Shown: in pieces, positions 1 through 6,612 of the stretch
How the letters are laid out: each line of letters starts with the position of its first letter
How positions within the stretch are numbered: the stretch's first letter is position 1
NCBI GenBank assembly: GCA_002393705.1
Contig: DGTH01000012.1
Span: 1 to 8,495, forward strand
Source: Prevotella sp. UBA4341
Lineage (GTDB): Bacteria > Bacteroidota > Bacteroidia > Bacteroidales > Bacteroidaceae
DNA: 8,495 nt
Reading direction: 5' to 3'
The notes under the pieces: model-generated
Database searches by the model: none
What the model was told of the DNA's origin: nothing
What the model saw: the letters and a program-made list of their open reading frames with translations, nothing else
Translations under genes and position numbers: made by a program

Positions 1-440
1 GCCACGAGGCAGGCCAGGGGCACGGAAGCCATCTCGAGTCCGAGGAAGAACAGCAGGAAGTGGCCGCTGGACATCATGACGAACATGCCGAGTAGCGTGG
101 AGAGCAGCAGCAGGTAGAACTCGCCCTCGTTCTTGACGTTCATGGCGCTGGACTCTACCCAGGGCTGGGCCATCATGACCACGATGAACGTGCCGGCAGA
201 GAGAATGGCCTTCATCACGTTCGTTGCGGGCGACGAGGCATACATGCCGCCGAAAGCCTCGGCAGGCGACGTGGTGAGGCAGACGGCCGACACAACGGCC
301 AGCGAGCCCAGCGTGATGCAGGCCAGCGCGTAGCCCTTGACCTTAACGCGGGCCAACACGAAGTCGGCTGCGAAGACCACTAAAAGTGCGAGGACCAGAA
401 AGGCCTCGGGAATCATATTTAAGAATTGACTATATCCCAT
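1..440 (-). CDS. nuoN: NADH-quinone oxidoreductase subunit N, N-terminal part (3' end cut by window)
   Basis: Antiporter-like membrane subunit of complex I, one of three proton-pumping subunits related to Mrp antiporters. My own translation from the ATG at 440 gives 146 residues that run open to the window edge, starting MGYSQFLNMIPEAF. Hydrophobic helices lie near residues 10-30, 38-55, 77-92, 108-124 and 127-146. The segment EFYLLLLSTLLGMF (107-120), followed by FFLGLEMASVPL (131-142), is typical of NuoN; Glu136 fits the conserved TM5 glutamate (E133 in E. coli, from memory). The TM7 and TM12 lysines lie outside the window. A second in-frame ATG at codon 9 is possible, but the first keeps the usual N-terminal length. 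There is no Shine-Dalgarno site upstream; the leader is the AAATCGT-type repeat. It is the last nuo gene seen here, 55 bp after nuoM. Confidence 0.93.
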   Translation of the reverse strand, partial: MGYSQFLNMIPEAFLVLALLVVFAADFVLARVKVKGYALACITLGSLAVVSAVCLTTSPAEAFGGMYASSPATNVMKAILSAGTFIVVMMAQPWVESSAMNVKNEGEFYLLLLSTLLGMFVMMSSGHFLLFFLGLEMASVPLACLV

Positions 441-450
441 AATGCAATTT

Positions 451-480
451 ACGATTTACGGATTTACGATTTACGGATTT
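451..480. repeat. 15-bp perfect tandem duplication in the nuoM-nuoN gap
   Basis: Two identical copies of acgatttacggattt lie at 451-465 and 466-480, inside the 55-bp gap (441-495) between nuoM and nuoN. Each copy is itself a 7-mer plus an 8-mer (acgattt, acggattt), so on the minus strand the gap reads as alternating AAATCCGT and AAATCGT units ending about 10 bp before the nuoN start. The 12-mer gatttacgattt (461-472) recurs in reverse orientation at 6601-6612 in the nuoCD-nuoH gap. Such AT-rich short repeats look typical of Bacteroidales intergenic DNA, but the function is unknown. Confidence 0.85.
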
Positions 481-495
481 ATTCCCTTTTTCTCT

Positions 496-1977
496 TTATA
501 TGATGTTAGACAAAATAGGGCCTACGGCATCGTTGATGGCATTGCTGGCCCAGAGGGGGAACAGACCGAGACCGGCCACGCAGGCAATAAGACAGATGAC
601 GGCGACGCGCTCGTCCCACGTAGCATCGGTGAGCTCAAGGTAGTGCTTGTTCTCCACCTCGCCATAGAGAATCTTACCTACGACACGCAGGATATAGACT
701 GCGGTGACGACGATAGAGGTACAAGCGATGATGGTGGCTACGCGGTGGAAGGTGTCGGCATTCTCGAACGAGCCCACGAAGATGGTCATCTCGGCAATGA
801 AACCCGAGAAGCCCGGCAGACCCAGGTTGGCCAGACCGGCAATGACGTAACCGACGGCGAGGAACGGCATAATCTTCATCAGGCCGGCCAGCTCGCGGAT
901 GTCACGGGTGTGGGTACGACCGTAAATCATGCCGATGAGGGCAAAGAAGAGAGCCGTCATCAGACCGTGGGAGAGCATCTGCAGGATGGCACCCGTACAC
1001 GACGTGCGGGTCATCATCAAGAGGGCAAAGAGCACCAGGCCGCAGTGAGACACTGAGGAGTAGGCGTTGATGTACTTCAGGTCGGTCTGGACGCAGGCCG
1101 AGAGGGCTCCATAGACCACGCTGATGGTGGTGAGGATGAGGAAGATCCAGGCCAGGTCGTTGGCAGCTTCAGGCAGCAGATACATAGCCACGCGGAAGCA
1201 GCCGTAGCCTCCCAGCTTCATGAGCACACCGGCGTGAAGCATTGACACGGCCGTGGGGGCCGAAGCATGACCGTCGGGCGACCATGTGTGGAACGGGAAC
1301 AGGGCTCCCAGCACGCCGAAGCCGATGAAGATGAAGGGGAACAGGGCCTTTTGAACGTCGGGCGAAATGTTGTGAAGTGCAGCTATCTCGTTGACGTTCA
1401 TCGTGGTGGCACCGCTGAAGTAGTAGATGCCCAGAATGCCCAGAATGAGCAGGGCCGAACCGCCCATGAGCATCAGCGTAAGCTTCATGGCGGCGTACTC
1501 CTTCTTGCCGGAGCCCCAGACGCCGATGAGCAGATACATCGGGATGAGGGCTACCTCGTAGAACATGAACATGGTGAACATGTCAGTACAGATGAAGAAG
1601 CCGAACACGCCCGTGGAAAGCAGCGTAAACCAGAGGAAGTACTCCTTGGTGAGCGGCTTGAGCTGCCACGAGGCGAAGGTGCCGGTAAAGACGATGATGC
1701 TGGACAGCAGGAGCATAACGACCGAAATGCCATCGACACCAACGGAGTAAGCAATGTTGAGCGGCTTGAACCACGGGGTGGAGTAGGTGAGCAACATGAC
1801 GTCGGCATTGCCGGCAGCGCGCTGCTCGATGAAGTATATGGTCAGCCAAATAGACAGTGCCAGCAGGCAAGTAGCGCCGGTCACCATCACGCCACGCACC
1901 TGATAAAGGCTCTTAGCCAACCAGAGGCCAAGAAGCATCAGGGCGGGAATTACTACGAATAAACTTAATATTGACAT
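496..1977 (-). CDS. nuoM: NADH-quinone oxidoreductase subunit M
   Basis: Middle antiporter-like proton-pumping subunit of the membrane arm. At 493 residues with about 14 hydrophobic segments, it matches the family length. Diagnostic stretches are FYEVALIPMYLLIG (139-152, with TM5 Glu141), FPFHTWSPDGHASAPT (227-242), HAGVLMKLGGYG (248-259, with Lys254), QTDLKYINAYSSVSHCG (297-313) and LGLPGFSGFIAEM (385-397, with Glu396). Glu141, Lys254 and Glu396 correspond to E. coli E144, K265 and E407 (numbers from memory). The TM7 lysine, E. coli K234, is replaced by Leu223, and no lysine occurs between residues 211 and 253; His248 is an extra ionisable residue in TM8. The start at 1977 follows an A/G-rich leader (AAGAAAAG) rather than a true Shine-Dalgarno. 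It lies 51 bp after nuoL and 55 bp before nuoN, with repeats in both gaps. Confidence 0.97.
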   Translation of the reverse strand: MSILSLFVVIPALMLLGLWLAKSLYQVRGVMVTGATCLLALSIWLTIYFIEQRAAGNADVMLLTYSTPWFKPLNIAYSVGVDGISVVMLLLSSIIVFTGTFASWQLKPLTKEYFLWFTLLSTGVFGFFICTDMFTMFMFYEVALIPMYLLIGVWGSGKKEYAAMKLTLMLMGGSALLILGILGIYYFSGATTMNVNEIAALHNISPDVQKALFPFIFIGFGVLGALFPFHTWSPDGHASAPTAVSMLHAGVLMKLGGYGCFRVAMYLLPEAANDLAWIFLILTTISVVYGALSACVQTDLKYINAYSSVSHCGLVLFALLMMTRTSCTGAILQMLSHGLMTALFFALIGMIYGRTHTRDIRELAGLMKIMPFLAVGYVIAGLANLGLPGFSGFIAEMTIFVGSFENADTFHRVATIIACTSIVVTAVYILRVVGKILYGEVENKHYLELTDATWDERVAVICLIACVAGLGLFPLWASNAINDAVGPILSNII

Positions 1978-1992
1978 AATATTCTTTTCTTA

Positions 1993-2037
1993 TTATAGAT
2001 TCTATAGAGGCTATAGTTACTATAGAGACTATAGGGC
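1993..2037. repeat. CTATAG array, five 9-bp units, between nuoL and nuoM
   Basis: Units with a strict 9-bp period begin at 1993, 2002, 2011, 2020 and 2029. The first has the core ttatag and the other four the palindromic core ctatag, followed by variable triplets (att, agg, tta, aga, ggc). The last unit overlaps the end of nuoL: its first three bases are the nuoL stop codon (TAG on the minus strand). Because the period is a multiple of three, the nuoL frame meets stops again and again across the array. Neighbouring cores can pair as 6-bp stems with 3-nt loops. This fills most of the 51-bp gap (1978-2028). Its role is unknown; it may be slippage-generated spacer or an RNA structural element. 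Confidence 0.85.
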
Positions 2038-4023
2038 TAATAATACTAATGTTAATCCTACAGCACCGCAGAGGAACCAGACGGCATACTGGCGGACGTC
2101 GCCGCTCTGCCAGGGGCGAATGCTCTCGCCGGCCTCGTTGGCTCCCCAGGCCATGAAGTTGAACGTTCCGTCAACGATGTGGCGGTCGAACCAGGCAATA
2201 GGCGTGGAGACGCAACGGAAGATGATGCGGTGGGTCACGAACTGCCAAATCTCGTCCTGATAGAAACGCTTGTAGGCTGCACGATGCAGACGGGGGAACG
2301 TCTTGTACAGGCGGTCGGCAATGGGCTGGCTTTCGCCTTTGTAAATATAAGTAGCCAGACAGATGCTCAACAGGGCAATAACCGTTGAAGTAATGGCGAT
2401 TTGAGTATCGAAGTGGATGGTGTAGTCCTGACCGTTGGCCGTAACGAACGAGCCAAACGAACCGCCCCAGCCAAGGAATCCGGCCAGCGTGCTATAGACG
2501 CCCACACCCACCGTGATGACGCAGAGCACAATGAGCGGAATGGTCATCGTGAGCGGAGCCTCATGGGGAGTGTGGTGAGCGTGAGCCTCCACGTTCTCCG
2601 TACCCCAGAAGATGCCGTAGTACAGGCGGAACATGTAGAACGCCGTCATGGCTGCTATGGCCGTCATAATCCAGCCTACCACAGGGCTGTACTGGAAGCA
2701 GGCCGAAATAATTTCATCCTTCGAGCTGAAGCCCGAGAAGAAAGGAATGCCGGCAATGGCCAGACAGCTGATGAGGAACGTAATGTGAGTAATGGGCATG
2801 TACTTGCGCAGACCGCCCATCAGGGCCATCTCGTTAGAGTGGACGGCATGGATGATGCAGCCCGCACCAAGGAACAGGCAGGCCTTGAACATAGCGTGGG
2901 TGAAGAGGTGGAACATAGAGGCCATGTAGCCCAGCGAACCATGGGCATCAATGACGGCCTCATGGCCAGGCAGACAGACGCCCAGCGCCACCATCATGAA
3001 GGCAATCTGAGAAATGGTCGAGAAGGCCAGCACGCGCTTGATGTCGCTCTGGGCACAAGCCACGGCAGCGGCATAGAAAGCTGTGAACACGCCCACCCAG
3101 ACCACGATGCTCAGCGACTCAGGAGCATACTGAATCCACAGCGGGAACATGCGGGCAATCTGGAACACACCGGCTACGACCATCGTAGCAGCGTGGATGA
3201 GTGCCGACACGGGCGTAGGACCCTCCATGGCATCGGGCAGCCAGATGTGCAGCGGGAACATGGCCGACTTACCGGCACCGCCAATGAACATCAGCACCAA
3301 AGCGGTAGGCAGGATGAAGGCACCGGCAGCCATGGCCTTGCTGACGGAGCCCTGAATGAACGGCGTGGCACCTTCGCCCATCACGATATCGTTGGCAAAC
3401 GAGAAGCTGAACGAGTCAGTATAATAACCGAACAGCAGAATACCGATAAGGAAGAACATATCGGCGAAGCGCGTCACGATAAAGGCCTTCTTGGAGGCTG
3501 CGATGGCTGGCTTCAGCGGGTAGTAGAAACCAATGAGCAGATAAGACGATACGCCTACCAGCTCCCAGAACAGGTACATCTGGAAAATGTTGGTGGCCAG
3601 CACCAGACCCAGCATGGACATGGTAAAGAGCGACAGGAAAGCGTAGTAACGCTGGAAGCCCTTTTCACCGTGCATGTAGCCAAAGCTATAGACGTGGACC
3701 ATCAGGCTGACCGTCGAGATGACGATGAGCATCATGACCGAGATGGGGTCAAGCAGAATGCCCATGTCGAAGTGCAGGTTACCCAGAGGCAGCCAAGTGA
3801 AGTTATAAGGCACGAGGGTGGGGAAGGTGCCGTCAGCCAGACGCTCAGCCGTAAAGTAGCTGAAGGCCGTGAGGTACGACAGCAGCGTCACCAGTCCTAA
3901 CGATGTGGTGCCGATAAGACCTGCGGCCTTATGCGACATCTTCATGCCGGCCAGCGCCAAGACGACGAACGACAGGGCGGGTAGCAGAAGAATCAGGAAA
4001 GAATAACTGTATATTGCTTCCAT
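2029..4023 (-). CDS. nuoL: NADH-quinone oxidoreductase subunit L
   Basis: Distal antiporter-like proton-pumping subunit, which also carries the long lateral helix lying along the membrane arm. It has 664 residues, a normal length, with a hydrophobic N-terminal core followed by a C-terminal extension (about 540-664) that fits the lateral helix and last transmembrane segment. Conserved ionisable residues are present: Glu154 in FWELVGVSSYLLIGF, Lys252 in GKSAMFPLHIWLPDAMEGPT, His278 in ALIHAATMV, Lys380 in THAMFKACLFLGAG and Lys435 in GFSSKDEI. These match E. coli E144, K229, H254, K342 and K399 as I recall them, so NuoL appears competent for proton transfer. A His-rich loop (479-487) is common in this family. 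The ATG at 4023 is 6 bp after nuoK and has no Shine-Dalgarno. The TAG stop lies within the CTATAG array. Confidence 0.98.
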   Translation of the reverse strand: MEAIYSYSFLILLLPALSFVVLALAGMKMSHKAAGLIGTTSLGLVTLLSYLTAFSYFTAERLADGTFPTLVPYNFTWLPLGNLHFDMGILLDPISVMMLIVISTVSLMVHVYSFGYMHGEKGFQRYYAFLSLFTMSMLGLVLATNIFQMYLFWELVGVSSYLLIGFYYPLKPAIAASKKAFIVTRFADMFFLIGILLFGYYTDSFSFSFANDIVMGEGATPFIQGSVSKAMAAGAFILPTALVLMFIGGAGKSAMFPLHIWLPDAMEGPTPVSALIHAATMVVAGVFQIARMFPLWIQYAPESLSIVVWVGVFTAFYAAAVACAQSDIKRVLAFSTISQIAFMMVALGVCLPGHEAVIDAHGSLGYMASMFHLFTHAMFKACLFLGAGCIIHAVHSNEMALMGGLRKYMPITHITFLISCLAIAGIPFFSGFSSKDEIISACFQYSPVVGWIMTAIAAMTAFYMFRLYYGIFWGTENVEAHAHHTPHEAPLTMTIPLIVLCVITVGVGVYSTLAGFLGWGGSFGSFVTANGQDYTIHFDTQIAITSTVIALLSICLATYIYKGESQPIADRLYKTFPRLHRAAYKRFYQDEIWQFVTHRIIFRCVSTPIAWFDRHIVDGTFNFMAWGANEAGESIRPWQSGDVRQYAVWFLCGAVGLTLVLLAL

Positions 4024-4029
4024 AACTGT

Positions 4030-4338
4030 TTACCATTTCATGTTTTTAATACTGTCAACGCTGTCGCTCTTGAAGTTGCGATAGACATTGATGATGATGG
4101 CGATGGCCACGGCCGACTCGGCAGCTGCCACACCGATGACAAAGAGCGTCATGAACATGCCCTCCATGCCTTCGGGATAGAGCAGACGGTTAACGGCGGC
4201 AAAGTTAATATCGACAGCGTTCAATACCAGCTCAACCGAGATGAGCATAGCCAGAAGGTTGCGACGGGTAACGAAACCGTACACACCGATAAAGAACAGC
4301 AGGGCGCTGAGTACGAAATAACATTCTACGGGTATCAT
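4030..4338 (-). CDS. nuoK: NADH-quinone oxidoreductase subunit K
   Basis: Small membrane subunit (MrpC-like) of complex I, taking part in the proton path between the quinone site and the antiporter-like subunits. It has 102 residues and three hydrophobic helices (about 5-23, 28-50 and 62-85), the standard size and topology. The two membrane-buried acidic residues needed in the family are present: Glu36 in LISVELVLNAV and Glu74 in VAAAESAVAIAI (E36 and E72 in E. coli). The start at 4338 overlaps the nuoJ stop in an ATGA arrangement and is preceded by AAGGAGG within the nuoJ 3' end, which points to translational coupling and supports this start. Its short basic tail ends 6 bp before nuoL. Confidence 0.97.
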   Translation of the reverse strand: MIPVECYFVLSALLFFIGVYGFVTRRNLLAMLISVELVLNAVDINFAAVNRLLYPEGMEGMFMTLFVIGVAAAESAVAIAIIINVYRNFKSDSVDSIKNMKW

Positions 4339-4853
4339 GACTCCTGCTCCTCCTTTCTTGCTACGATAAGACCACCAATGATACAGGCCAGCAGGAACAG
4401 CGAGATGAACTCGAAGGGCAGCACGTACTGGTACTTGCCGGAACCTACCAGCGCACGGCCGATGTCGCTCATGGGAACCTCAACGTTGGGAATCTCCATG
4501 CTGTAGAAACCGGCCTTCAGCAGAATAAGAGTGACCACTACCAGACCGACGAGTGCACACAGCGCACCACGCAGCAGACGGCTGGTCTTCAGACGTTCCT
4601 CAAGGCCCTGCAGCGTACGCTTGCTGACCAGCTGGATGGCGAAGACGTAAATCATCGTCACGCCACCGGCATAGACAGCAATCTGGGCCGCTCCGAGGAA
4701 GGTGTAATCGAGCAGGAAATAAATGCCTGCTACTCCAAACAGGACAAACAACATGAACGTTGCTGCCCGCATGATGCGTGTCGTCGTCACGCACAACAGC
4801 CCGGAGGCAATGATGACGACAGCCAATATTGTAAACATTACTATATTACCCAT
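4335..4853 (-). CDS. nuoJ: NADH-quinone oxidoreductase subunit J
   Basis: Membrane subunit of complex I that carries the flexible TM3 helix linking quinone reduction to the proton-pumping arm. It has 172 residues with five hydrophobic segments (about 3-22, 29-48, 53-77, 95-112 and 145-165). The most diagnostic stretch is LGAAQIAVYAGGVTMIYVF (53-71), where Tyr61 in the YAGG motif matches the conserved tyrosine of TM3 (Y59 in E. coli, from memory). The C-terminal YVLPFEFISLFLLACIIGG (143-161) is also typical. The start at 4853 is 7 bp after the nuoI stop and has an A-rich leader with no clear Shine-Dalgarno. The stop overlaps the nuoK start by 4 bp, and the nuoJ 3' end contains the nuoK ribosome binding site. 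Confidence 0.96.
   Translation of the reverse strand: MGNIVMFTILAVVIIASGLLCVTTTRIMRAATFMLFVLFGVAGIYFLLDYTFLGAAQIAVYAGGVTMIYVFAIQLVSKRTLQGLEERLKTSRLLRGALCALVGLVVVTLILLKAGFYSMEIPNVEVPMSDIGRALVGSGKYQYVLPFEFISLFLLACIIGGLIVARKEEQES
4349..4355 (-). promoter_or_regulatory. Shine-Dalgarno for nuoK inside nuoJ
   Basis: AAGGAGG on the minus strand, ending 10 nt before the nuoK ATG (4338-4336). It lies within the last codons of nuoJ, and the genes overlap as ATGA. A full Shine-Dalgarno stands out here because most other nuo starts in this window lack one. It supports coupled translation that keeps NuoJ and NuoK in step. Confidence 0.7.
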
Positions 4854-4860
4854 AGCAGCA

Positions 4861-5406
4861 TTATTTCTTTTTTGTATTAAACTTACCTATCTCCTGAGGA
4901 GCACCGCCGTCAATGAGCTGAGGCAGCGAACCTCCCTGATAGACTTCCTTGTCGAGATGCAGCACGAGCTTCTTACGGTCGAAGACGGCATTCTCGAAAT
5001 CGTTGGTAAACTCGATGGCGTCGAAGTTGCAAGCATTCGTACACAGCTGGCAGAACATGCAGTCGCCAAGGTCGTACTGGTAGTCCAGCAGCTGTTTCTT
5101 CTTCTTGCCCGTCTCAGGGTCTTCCACCATCTGTGACGTAATCTTGATGGTGCCGTTCGGACACGTCTTCTCGCACAGCGTGCAGGCGGTACACTTGTAG
5201 CTGCCATCCTCGTTACGCTTGAACACAAGGCGTCCACGGTGACGCTTAGCCACGTGGAGCGTCGTCTTGCGGTTCTCGGGGTACTGCTCGGTCGATTTGT
5301 TGGTAAAGAAGTCCTTGAAGTACTCCTTCCAGGTTACCTTCATGCCTGTGGCCAAGGTCTTGATGCCGTGCCCCAGTTCTCCGAAATATGTTTTATTATC
5401 TTCCAT
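4861..5406 (-). CDS. nuoI: NADH-quinone oxidoreductase subunit I, 2x[4Fe-4S] ferredoxin-like
   Basis: Peripheral-arm subunit that carries clusters N6a and N6b and passes electrons toward N2 in NuoB. It has 181 residues, within the family range. There are two 4Fe-4S motifs: C72-x2-C75-x2-C78-x3-C82-P (CTACTLCEKTCP) and C116-x2-C119-x2-C122-x3-C126 (CMFCQLCTNACN). All eight ligands are present, but the last motif has Asn127 in place of the usual proline after the fourth cysteine. The N-terminal part (about 10-45) fits the amphipathic segment that lies on the membrane against NuoH. The C-terminus is lysine-rich. The start at 5406 lies 9 bp after the nuoH stop, with a weak AAGG 7 nt upstream. In this operon lacking nuoEFG, a ferredoxin-like donor could enter the chain near this subunit; that is inference. 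Confidence 0.97.
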   Translation of the reverse strand: MEDNKTYFGELGHGIKTLATGMKVTWKEYFKDFFTNKSTEQYPENRKTTLHVAKRHRGRLVFKRNEDGSYKCTACTLCEKTCPNGTIKITSQMVEDPETGKKKKQLLDYQYDLGDCMFCQLCTNACNFDAIEFTNDFENAVFDRKKLVLHLDKEVYQGGSLPQLIDGGAPQEIGKFNTKKK

Positions 5407-5415
5407 TGCTATACC

Positions 5416-6504
5416 TTATTTAATATATAGGCCCAATGCCACGACGGCGGTCATCAGCACAAGGTTGATGAGACCCAGCGGCATGAGGTATTTCCACTCT
5501 AACTTCAGAATCTGGTCAATACGCAGACGGGGGAAAGTCCACTTTATCCACATGAGCAGCCAAACCAGGGCAAAGGCCTTACCCAGGAACCAGACAATAC
5601 CCGGTATGTAGTTCATGACCTGGTCGAAGGCGTCAATGCCAATGTTGATGGGAGCCCAGCCGCCCAGGAACACCGTAGCGGCAATGGCAGCGATGATGAA
5701 CAAGTTAAGGAACTCGGCCAGATAGAAGAAACCGAAGCCCATGCCCGAATACTCGGTGTGGTGACCTGCCGTCAGCTCGCTCTCGGCCTCGGCCATGTCG
5801 AACGGGCCACGGTTGGCCTCGGCGTTTCCAGCCACAAGGAACACGAGGAAAGCAATGATGGCAGGCAGGTGCCCCTGGAAGATCAGCCACTTGAAGGGAC
5901 CTGTCTGTGCCTCCACGATACCTGACATCTGCATGGTACCCGTCAGGATGACGGCGGTAATGAGACAGAGGCAGAGCGACATCTCGTAGCTAATCATCTG
6001 TACGGCACCACGCATGGCCGATACGACGGAGTACTTGTTGTTGGAACCCCAGCCGGCCAGGAAGATGCCCAGCACGCCAATAGAGGAAATGGCCGTCAGC
6101 AGGAACACGCCCACGTTGAAGTCGAGAATGGTGGCACCATTATTCCAAGGCAGGAACGAGAAAGCACCCACCGAACCAATGATGACCAGCAGCGGAGCTA
6201 CGGCATAGAGGAACTTGTCGGCCTTATCGACAAAGAAGATTTCCTTGATAAGCATCTTGAAGACGTCGGCAAATACCTGCAGCAGTCCCCAGTAACCCAC
6301 ACGCATCGGGCCTAGACGACACTGAAAGTAAGCACATACCTTACGTTCCATGAATATCAGTGCGCAAGCTATGAGAGCGTAGGCGGCCAAGATGAACACG
6401 CCTACCAGCACGCACTCAATTAATATCGACCAAAAATCGTTCAGGCCTAAGGTAATCCTGAGCAATTCGTCGAACCATTTTGTTATTATTGAAAAGTCGA
6501 ACAT
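5416..6504 (-). CDS. nuoH: NADH-quinone oxidoreductase subunit H
   Basis: Membrane subunit that forms the quinone-binding cavity at the join between the arms and starts the charged axis across the membrane domain. It has 362 residues with about eight transmembrane helices. Family signatures are FMERKVCAYFQCRLGPMRVG (51-70), the segment 152-174 (WGSNNKYS followed by AMRGAVQMISYE) and the acidic loop at 229-254, with EANRGPFDMAEAESEL (229-244) followed by EYSG (251-254). Glu53, Glu229, Asp236 and the Glu239/241/243 series fit the conserved quinone-channel acids. The start at 6504 has an A-rich leader and no Shine-Dalgarno. It follows nuoCD after a 112-bp repeat-rich gap, the place where nuoEFG lie in E. 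coli-type operons. The stop is 9 bp before nuoI. Confidence 0.98.
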   Translation of the reverse strand: MFDFSIITKWFDELLRITLGLNDFWSILIECVLVGVFILAAYALIACALIFMERKVCAYFQCRLGPMRVGYWGLLQVFADVFKMLIKEIFFVDKADKFLYAVAPLLVIIGSVGAFSFLPWNNGATILDFNVGVFLLTAISSIGVLGIFLAGWGSNNKYSVVSAMRGAVQMISYEMSLCLCLITAVILTGTMQMSGIVEAQTGPFKWLIFQGHLPAIIAFLVFLVAGNAEANRGPFDMAEAESELTAGHHTEYSGMGFGFFYLAEFLNLFIIAAIAATVFLGGWAPINIGIDAFDQVMNYIPGIVWFLGKAFALVWLLMWIKWTFPRLRIDQILKLEWKYLMPLGLINLVLMTAVVALGLYIK

Positions 6505-6511
6505 ATTGTTT

Positions 6512-6612
6512 ATTTTCGATTTACATATTTTCGATTTCCGATTGATTTGACCTGCGACATCCTCATTCCGACACGTTTAAATCGAAAATCGTAAATCGCT
6601 AAATCGTAAATC
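6512..6612. repeat. Inverted clusters of AAATCG units in the nuoCD-nuoH gap
   Basis: The 112-bp gap (6505-6616) has two opposing repeat clusters. On the left, attttcgattt occurs at 6512-6522 and 6527-6537 (15-bp spacing). On the right, aaatcg cores begin at 6579, 6586, 6593 and 6601, with a variant at 6608 (7/7/8/7 spacing). The 11-mer at 6527-6537 is an exact reverse complement of 6579-6589, enclosing a 41-nt non-repeat core (6538-6578). The 12-mer aaatcgtaaatc (6601-6612) is shared, inverted, with the nuoM-nuoN gap. An AU-rich mRNA hairpin between nuoCD and nuoH is possible. There is no GC stem plus U-tract of a classical terminator, and no open frame. Confidence 0.8.

Noticed and set aside
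442..1056. Plus-strand open frame of 204 codons opposite nuoM, beginning in the 15-bp repeat
   Set aside because: Its first residues are translated repeat DNA and the rest is the shadow of nuoM; there is no recognisable domain.
1267..1962. Plus-strand open frame of 231 codons opposite nuoM
   Set aside because: It is the antisense shadow of a strongly supported nuoM, with low-complexity charged composition.
2586..2612. His-rich loop in NuoL (residues 479-487) as a metal-binding site
   Set aside because: A variable His-rich loop before a PLI-type helix is common in NuoL homologues, and no defined ligand pattern is seen.
2401..3900. A 499-codon open frame on the plus strand, opposite nuoL
   Set aside because: It lies wholly antisense to a clear nuoL. 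Its product is rich in His, Glu, Arg and Gln with no domain or hydrophobic pattern, as expected from the complement of hydrophobic, codon-biased membrane protein genes.
6527..6589. Rho-independent terminator between nuoCD and nuoH
   Set aside because: The inverted repeat is AT-rich with a 41-nt loop and no GC stem followed by a U-tract, so termination is not supported.
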